In this document: piece by piece, positions 57,151-64,000 of the stretch | How positions within the stretch are numbered: the first letter of the stretch is position 1 | How the letters are laid out: each line of letters opens with the position of its first letter | Source of the DNA: Stachybotrys elegans | Lineage: Eukaryota > Ascomycota > Sordariomycetes > Hypocreales > Stachybotryaceae | Length of the DNA stretch: 64,000 nucleotides | Assembly (NCBI GenBank): GCA_020746835.1 | Contig: JAGPNK010000003.1 | Coordinates: 248,001 to 312,000, forward strand | Direction: 5' to 3' | Position numbers and translations under genes: made by a program | The notes under the pieces: generated by a model | Told to the model about the DNA's origin: nothing | Seen by the model: only the letters and a program-made list of their open reading frames with translations | Database searches by the model: none

Positions 57151-60100
57151 TATGCTGTATGTATTACGACTACCCACAGGTCGCCAAGGCCTGACAATAA
57201 GGGTCTCTTCTCTTCTCCTCTTCAAGTGAAGAATAGGGAAGGGTGTGTGAAGATCGGGATGGAGGTGGGAGAGGGAAGGGTGGGAGGAAAGAGTTCGCTG
57301 CAGGGCGGGACGAGGGGACCCTTTTAATCACTGCACCGTCGTCTCCACCGAGCAGACTTTTTGTCTTGCCTGTGTCACCCGGACGCTGCTCGTTTTGATC
57401 GGAAGCGTGGCCGCAACGGACGGCCCAGAGGGAGGGAGAAAGTCCAGGCCTCGGGGGGGAAGCTCAGCTCTGGCCGGGATAGATGGGCCCATTGGCGGAG
57501 CCTTTGACTAGGAAGTAATGCTAGGGAGGGGGTAAAGTGGCATGGGATGGTTGCATTGGACGAAGTGCGGATGGGTCGATCTGGCGCTGTTGAACCTAAC
57601 AACGCCGGTGACTGGTGGAGCAGCTGGGCGAGGGTCACTGTTTCTTCTGCTTTTCCCCTCTCCCTTCTTCTCTTCTTTCTGCGGGTGTTGAATCGGCCTG
57701 AGATATGCCCGGCTTACTGCAAAGGCGGTGCGAGTTGTGAAGATCAGATAACAGACTCGCCACCTCTCCCTTGCAGACAACTACCCCTCGGTGACATATC
57801 GGCATACCCTTCACCGTTGCTCCTCTCGTATAAACCCCCAACAAAGCGATGCCTCATCACCAACAATGGCACCACCTTCCCCCCCTAGCATCCGTCAATA
57901 GCTCGCTCCATGGCACAGAGTGGGGAGGCAAAGAAATGACTCCTCGGGCAATCGCTCCGCAATGCACGCAGAGACGAGACGAAAAACCAGGCCCGAGAGA
58001 AATTTTTCACCCCCCCAGGGATTTTATCAGATCCAAAGAGGGGAGCTGCTTGGTCTGCCAAGGCCATGTTAGCCGTGCAAGGGGGGCCACAGCTCATTAA
58101 CATTGGCTCCGAGAGTGGGAAACTGGCCACTAGATCGAATCAGATAAGATGATCAGATAACTCTCTGGCTTCGCGGCTCCACCGCTCCATGCCCTCTTGG
58201 TGCGTAGCCCCGTCGACGGTCATGGGGGTGGCTGTCGGTTGTGCATGAAATTCCCGCAACACCAGCCCTTCACTCTCGACGCTCGCGACGCCCGCCGGGG
58301 TTATCAGATCCGACTTTCGGCGACCCTGCTCCTGGCCTGCCCGTCGTGGTTCCGGCGCTCTGGAAATTCCTTCTCTTCCATGTGACCGGCCGAGACGAGG
58401 GTGGTCCTATGTCGGACCTCGACAGGATGCTCTATGTTAGTGCCGTGGGTGGAACGCCTGGCAAGGATGGATTTTCGTTCAGCTGGGCCCCTTGTTACTC
58501 AATTCCACGTGTCTATTACCAACAAGCACCAGGCCATTACTCCTTGGCGCGATTTAACATCGCCAGGTGTCTTGGTTGTGGATTGTCCTCATGCAGCGAT
58601 GCCGCTTTGCCGTCAAAGCTCGACCAAGTGAATCCTTCTCGGCCCGGAGCAGTGGTAAAGTTCAAGGCCAGCAGGGTCCCTTTCCAATAGTCTACAATCC
58701 CTCCATGATGACCCATCCAATTACTCATAGAAATGGTAGCACCAACACGCCAACACTGGCCTCGATTCCCTCCGGTTATTTTACGCTTGTCCACTATTCC
58801 AGGGGCAATTCGTTAACTTTGATGTCTGATGTCAGTGACCATTACCAACACGTTCCTTTATACCAGTTTTATAATCACCCCAGTCTTGGTCGTTGTAGGG
58901 TAAGACGATATGTGCAGTCTGTCCTACTGTAAGCTTTTCAATAGTACATTACTTCTAGTCATGTTTCTTCCATTTTCGTACTATGAAGAATTATCATCCA
59001 GTGTCGAAATCATAGTTCGAAGCTGACGCTGTACCGCTTTCCCGAATTTGCAGAAGACGATGTGGTGTGTATTCTTGTACTTTCAACTACCAACTTCATG
59101 AGAACTCTGATATCATGGCGAATCAGCCTGGGTATTGTTCGAATTTATTCATGACTGCGCTGGGGTGTGACCATTTAGCCGGAGCGTGAAAGGGGAACGT
59201 TTGGGTCAAATAAACAATGACAGCTCCAAGATGAAATGTGAATTTTAATTGTTGCATGCGCCACTGGGTAGGATGCGGACTACATACAGGAACCATTTGC
59301 TTCTCGGCGGTCTGTGTAATCCCACAACAGGCTGGTGAGAGAACAAACAAGTGTAATGGGTGTACTGCTAGTAGAAAGGAATAAGAGGCAGATAGTGCAG
59401 TGACATCGCGGTCTCATTACCGACGATCGTAACAGCATTCACGAATCTTTGACATAAACACTAGTATCAGGACGTGAGTTTGGTATTCCCTTATTGCCAT
59501 GTCCTCTCCTTTCCCAGTGGCACTCAAACCACAAGCATTGAAGTGCCAGTTCGAGACTGGCAATTAGGTCAAAGAGTACGTAAAAGTACCCTCATTGTTT
59601 AAAAATGCAGGGAATGCTTACTTCATTAATAAATGTTCTCTCCATTTGTTCCCCGGGAATGTCACCCGGGCTAGCGAGCAAGTGTACCGGGTGGCTTAGT
59701 ATCGAAGAAGTCCTGCAAAGGATGAGCTTGGATTCTGCCTATGAGTGTGAAACAAGCTCATAAGCACTAGCTGCGGTCACATGTATCATGCCATAACGTT
59801 GTGAAGCGTCGAGGCAGGGATGGGATATATGCAATGACTACAGTTCAAGTTTGAGAGACGGGGTGGCAGCGATTCGATTCGAAGTCCGCGAATCCTACGC
59901 CTCAAATCCCAATCCAGGTCCCCGGTGACTCGACAGACATGTCCATGCAATAACGGACTCCAGCATCCGCCATCATCTATATTCTTTACATGACTAGGAA
60001 TGTTCAGCGTGTCCCTGGCTAAGCGAGGAGGATGCCATAGTCCTGGCCAAAGAAATAACGTTAGAAAGCCGCCACACATAGGCGATATCGTTAAGCATGA

Positions 60101-60240
60101 ATATGTGAGCCTCCAGGATGTCATACTGCTCCAGAATCCGTCGATAAATGCCAGTTCTTCCACACGAACTAAATGCTCATCACCACAGCAGCCTTTCACA
60201 TCCAACACACTTCTACTCACAGACTTCCTACTTGCCCAAC
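57151..60240. other. 3-kb gene-free region upstream of siderophore transporter
   Basis: Apart from the SreA-type motifs, no gene is supported. ORFs at 57547-57888, 58241-58690 and 58567-58932 overlap, change frame and show no domain. The end (60180-60240) is the leader of the small secreted protein gene. Confidence 0.55.
57743..58309. promoter_or_regulatory. Five SreA-type GATA motifs (ATCWGATAA)
   Basis: ATCAGATAA at 57743-57751, 58139-58147 and 58152-58160; its complement form TTATCAGAT at 58024-58032 and 58301-58309. This nine-base consensus is the one reported for the iron regulator SreA in Aspergillus. Chance expectation in this length is about 0.01. The nearest gene is the siderophore transporter on the minus strand. 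Confidence 0.75.
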
Positions 60241-60744
60241 ATGAAGCCCAGCTCTCTCTTTCCCCTCGTATGCAGCCTCGTTGCAACCGTTCAAGCAGCA
60301 GCTATAGGCCAGACGAAGTCCCTCATTCAGCGAGACCTCCCACCTGGCGTCCCCAGCGTCATCCAGCCCAGCACTCCCGCCCCGGTTCCCGCCGGCACCA
60401 CGGAGATCCAAATTGGGTTCCTCAACAGCCTCAACTATGTCTTCGTCGCGAACACCCCCAGCGCCGCTTTGCAAATTTTCAGCCTCCTGCCACAGGTTCT
60501 CGCGCAGGCTGCTGGCGTCAGCACAAGCAGCATCACGGTCAACAGACTTGCTCCCTTGGACACCGGGGCTTCGCTGGGTTACTTCACTACTCTCGCCAAA
60601 GTCCACTACCCTCAAAACTTGATCCAGACCCTGCAGCTCCAGATTCAGAACCCTAACTCTCCGCTCTATCAGCAGCAAAACTCCAATCTCCGCAGCCTGG
60701 TCCAACAGATTAATCCTTCCATTAACATTCTCGGGAATAACTAA
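60241..60744 (+). CDS. Small secreted protein with SEA-like domain
   Basis: Single-exon protein of 167 residues from ATG 60241. The signal peptide is MKPSSLFPLVCSLVATVQAAA. A Pro-rich linker (VPSVIQPSTPAPVPAG) is followed by a compact domain of about 110 residues: IQIGFLNSLNYVFVANTP, QIFSLLPQVLAQAAGV, VNRLAPLDTGASLGYFTTLA, VHYPQNLIQTLQ and QINPSINILGN. This resembles the extracellular domain of fungal Msb2-like mucins and of proteins loosely named basic proline-rich, but that is from memory of patterns. There is no membrane anchor and only a secretion signal, so it should be released. It is an effector or cell-wall candidate by class only. Convergent with the FMN dehydrogenase gene. Confidence 0.82.
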   Translation: MKPSSLFPLVCSLVATVQAAAIGQTKSLIQRDLPPGVPSVIQPSTPAPVPAGTTEIQIGFLNSLNYVFVANTPSAALQIFSLLPQVLAQAAGVSTSSITVNRLAPLDTGASLGYFTTLAKVHYPQNLIQTLQLQIQNPNSPLYQQQNSNLRSLVQQINPSINILGNN

Positions 60745-60927
60745 GCACGGAAAACCAGGACACGGGGTCAGCTTTCTGGTGTTCATTCAATGTATCAATG
60801 GGTTCGGAACAGAGAGTAGGTGTTGTAGTTGGTTGATTCTATGTATTCTATCCGCCCAGTATATAAACATCTCATACAATCGGCTAGTCTATACAATGAA
60901 TTTGCATTAATTCGTCAAGAGCTCAAA

Positions 60928-62355
60928 TTACATCAGCCAAGGAACGGGGTTCCAGTTGACCTAGGCATGTTAGCAATGTTTTGGATAGAGTCTGGGTGGC
61001 AACATACGTAGCTGGGGTTCAGGGCCTGAAGAGCAGGGACACCGAGGTTACCAAGATCGATGGTAAGCTCGTGCTTCATGATGGCGATGGCGCGCTCGAT
61101 GCCCTCCTGGCCAAAAATGTTGGCGAACATAAAGGGACGGCCAAGGCCGACAGCCTTGACACCGAGAGCGAGCAGCTTGATGGCGTCGGTGCCGTAGCGA
61201 ACGCCGCCATCGGCAAGGATCTCAATCTGGTTGAAGAGATCGGGGTCCTCGCGGAAGATCTCAAGGGCAACCTCGAGAGAGGAGGGGCTGTCGTCGAGCT
61301 GGCGACCGCCGTGGTTGGATAGAATGACGGCAGGAACCTTGTTCTCGATGGCAAGCTTGATGTCGTCGACCGTCTGGAGACCCTTGAGGATGATGGGCAG
61401 GTCGGTCATGGTGGTCAGCTGCTGGTACCACTCCCACTATATCATATTAGCACAAGAGCAGGATTGGTCAGATAAGAGCATCATACGGTGATGAGAGAGA
61501 AGTCGGGATCGCTGTCGTGTTGTCAGTATTTGCAGTCCATCTTGATACGAAGGAGACTTACGCAGAGCCGACACCAAATCGGGCAGCGCGATGACGGTTG
61601 CCATCGGCGGCAGAGTCGACGGTGTAGACAACCGCCTGGGCACCAGCGGCCTTGGTTCGGTCAAGGAGTGCCTGAGTAGCAGTGATGTTGGAGTCGAGGT
61701 AGAGCTGCTGGAAGAGAACCTGGCCGTCGGCCTTGTTCGCATGGATCTCCTCGAGGGGAACGTTGGAGAAGAGGGCAGGCTACTGCGCGTCAGCGACAAG
61801 ATCCCAAGTTGATTGCGGGGTACGCTGCCGATCCTACCATGTAGAGAATGTCACCAGTACCAGCGCCCTTGACGAGGTTAACCTCGCCGTTGGGGTGGCC
61901 GAGGCCGGCACGAGCGCAAGGGCTGATGAAGAAAGGTGCCGAGAAGTTGTGGCCCAGGATGGTGGTGCTAGCGGCGAGGAAGAGATCAGCCTACATGTCG
62001 ACGACGTTGGGACGTCACGTCAAATAACATACCCGAGCGTCTGGGGAACGTTGGTGATGTCGACCATCATGCGGGGCCTCAGACGGTAGCGGTGGTAGAC
62101 CTCCATGTTGTTGCGGTACGAGTACTCGCCGGCAGCACCGTTGCGGTAGTAGGTGTAGTTGGTGGCGGGCAGGTAGCGCTGAGCAACCCATTCGAAGTCA
62201 GGGATGCCGACGATAGAGGTGACGTTGGGCAGCTCATTGTCGGGCAGGGCACCCAACTGCATCTCGATGCCCGTGTCGGGAGACTCGAGGAAGGGACGGG
62301 CGGCCATGACGCCAGAGGCCATGGCGGCCGAGACGAGGATCTGCTGGGAGCGCAT
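60928..62355 (-). CDS. FMN-dependent alpha-hydroxy-acid dehydrogenase (lactate-dehydrogenase-like), with signal peptide
   Basis: FMN enzyme of 385 residues in six exons: 62355-62033, 61967-61838, 61779-61562, 61511-61487, 61436-61008 and 60960-60928. Family motifs are TTILGHNFSAPFFISPCA, LPIILKGLQTVDD (active Lys), SNHGGRQLDD with catalytic His and Arg, and EILADGGVRYGTDAI. Such enzymes oxidise L-lactate or glycolate. The cytochrome domain of flavocytochrome b2 is absent. The N-terminus looks like a signal peptide (ILVSAAMASGVMAA), and NxT/S sites follow, implying secretion, unusual for the family. Exon 4 is only 25 bases and exon 6 codes for ten residues. The first intron's acceptor (CGCTAG) was chosen because earlier AG sites shift the frame. 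Confidence 0.87.
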
Positions 62356-64000
62356 CGTGCAAGAGGGGAAGTGAGAGACAGGAGCAGAGAGAGAGTGTAT
62401 GAGTGAGAAGTGCTGCTTGGCCTTGTATCTGGAGGGGAATGTCTTTCCACTTGCAGTGCTGCTCTCCTTCCGGCGACAAACGAAGGGGCGGCCGGCGCGA
62501 CTTTATACTGCTGCTTCCCGGGCGCCGGGATTGTCGTAGCAGCGATTGCACACCCTCATCCACAATGTGTTCGCGTGGGATGGCCGAAAGCAGCGCGGCC
62601 CATGTGACGGAACGGATGGGAACCTGGATCTCCCATGACGAATCAATGCCTAGGCCAGAAGGAGAGGGTTCCCACGATGCATCATCCCGGCAATGAGAGG
62701 ACCGGCCGCCCCACCATCTTAATTGATCCTGTCTTGTCTTTACAGTACATACTACGGCCAAAGGTCTTGACCGAACATTGAGGAGCGGCTGCCCCTGGCG
62801 CAGAGGGCGGGGAACCCAGCAGCCAAGTGGTCGGCAGTACTGCAATACCCCTGGGCTTGCCCTCTGTCGGAGACATATTATCCCACGGCTGTTGCAGCGC
62901 GGCGCGGTGCAGCGCAGCATTTTGCCTTTTGCCTTTTCGTGTCCGGCACGCCCGATCTCGGGAGATTCATGCATGCTGTAGGAGCCTCTCGTCCCCCTGT
63001 TTGACCTGACCGACACAAGCAGCAGCTCAGCAACGACACGAGCGGACCGCAGCCGGGGCCTCGCCCAGATGAGGAAGTTGAACAGGCTGCTGCGACAGGC
63101 TTGGCCCACGGCCTCGTTTGGCTCGCCTTCCCATGTCGGCCGCCACCCGAGTTAAGGCTCGTGTTGCCTCAACTGCCCTAGCCCATGACCAATGTTTGGG
63201 TGGCTGACGGGTCGGCAGCAGCAGGGGTCTTCGGCATCTGCCATTTCGCCATCTCCACTGCAATCTCCATGTAATCCCTTCTCTGCGGAAACCTGCCAGC
63301 TCTTTGGCTTCCCAACAGCCCAAATGGGAAGTAGAGAGGAGGACAGGAACGGATCCAAGATGCATCCAATCTTGCGTCCCATCTTGCATCCATCTCGCAT
63401 CCATCTACGTAACTCAACTCCACTAGGCGGGCCGATTTATTTTCTTGAAACCATGGGCTACCACCAGATTGATAGGGCCTTTTCCGGCAGCAGAGAGGGT
63501 TCTCACGTCATGACGACTGAAGACAGCATTGCAGCGCCCCCAGCTAGTCCCGTTTGATGTTGATATCGGGGCCTGTATTGCCCAGGTCCTGATAAGGCTC
63601 AACTGGAATGGGATCGATCGCGGATCGCAAGCCTGCAATCTGCAGCCCTGGAGTCAATAATTACTCAACGACCTCGGCTGCTCATTCTTGGCGATGCTGT
63701 CCAACGGTTGATCCACCATGATCCGTGGTGGATGTGCCTTTTTCTGTTGTACTACTTTTTTATTTATTTATTTTATTAATAATTTGCATTGCTTTTTTAT
63801 CGCAACATGGATGGGCCATCGCACGTCAAACCGCCACCATTGTCGATGTGGATGGCATCACTACGCTTGTTTGTTTCTTGTTTTGTGTTTTGATTCCATC
63901 ACTCTATCTGCTACCATCGTCGTCATTCTTGCCTCCACTGCAGCCTGGATGTGTCTGTCAATTCCAGGCTGCGGCTGCTCTCCTCGGGTGCGTCCATGGA
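62356..64000. other. Terminal region, no supported gene
   Basis: Left part is the promoter of the FMN dehydrogenase. Repeats of CATCCATCT type lie at 63357-63408 and an AT-rich TTTATTTATT tract at 63756-63785. ORFs overlap in several frames without domain signals. Confidence 0.5.

Overview
The window is nuclear DNA of a filamentous ascomycete. The evidence is short spliceosomal introns (about 45-130 bases) in most genes, two Zn2Cys6 regulators, a HET-domain protein, a fungal rhodopsin-like membrane protein, a siderophore-iron transporter and long gene-free spacers. A short ORF that looks like a hybrid-type (secretion signal plus CaaX) pheromone precursor would fit Sordariomycetes, possibly Hypocreales, but the order is an inference. 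I support 26 protein genes. No rRNA, tRNA, CRISPR or complete autonomous transposon was recognised.

Layout. 1-6.2 kb: the 5' part of a urea/sodium symporter under a cluster of GATA sites, a CCCH/RBR ubiquitin ligase and a GT25-like glycosyltransferase. 7-18.5 kb: a metabolic block with a Zn2Cys6 regulator, two alpha/beta hydrolases, a flavin-dependent halogenase-like enzyme with a C-terminal zinc ribbon and a CYP52-like P450. It may work as a small pathway, although no PKS, NRPS or terpene synthase is present. 20-34 kb: a rhodopsin-like receptor-type protein, an FMO-like flavoenzyme, a disulfide oxidoreductase, an unknown membrane protein, a third alpha/beta hydrolase and a salicylate-hydroxylase-type monooxygenase. 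34-44.8 kb: a small cupin, catalase-peroxidase (katG), a HET protein, a cPLA2-type phospholipase and an ICMT-like membrane methyltransferase. 45-46 kb: a diverged tandem duplication with a MITE-like inverted repeat, ending just before a second Zn2Cys6 gene. 47.6-62.4 kb: mostly secreted or membrane proteins. These are a GPI-type S10 carboxypeptidase, the pheromone-like precursor, a GH36 alpha-galactosidase, a siderophore transporter beside five SreA-type motifs, a small secreted SEA-like protein and a signal-peptide-bearing FMN alpha-hydroxy-acid dehydrogenase.

Exon borders were placed by hand. I required GT-AG or GC-AG ends, an open frame across each junction and family-typical protein sequence through it. 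For every multi-exon model complete in the window, the summed exon length is a multiple of three. Start codons were checked as ATG, so several starts lie inside longer open frames. Family names rest on motif recognition; no database search was run.
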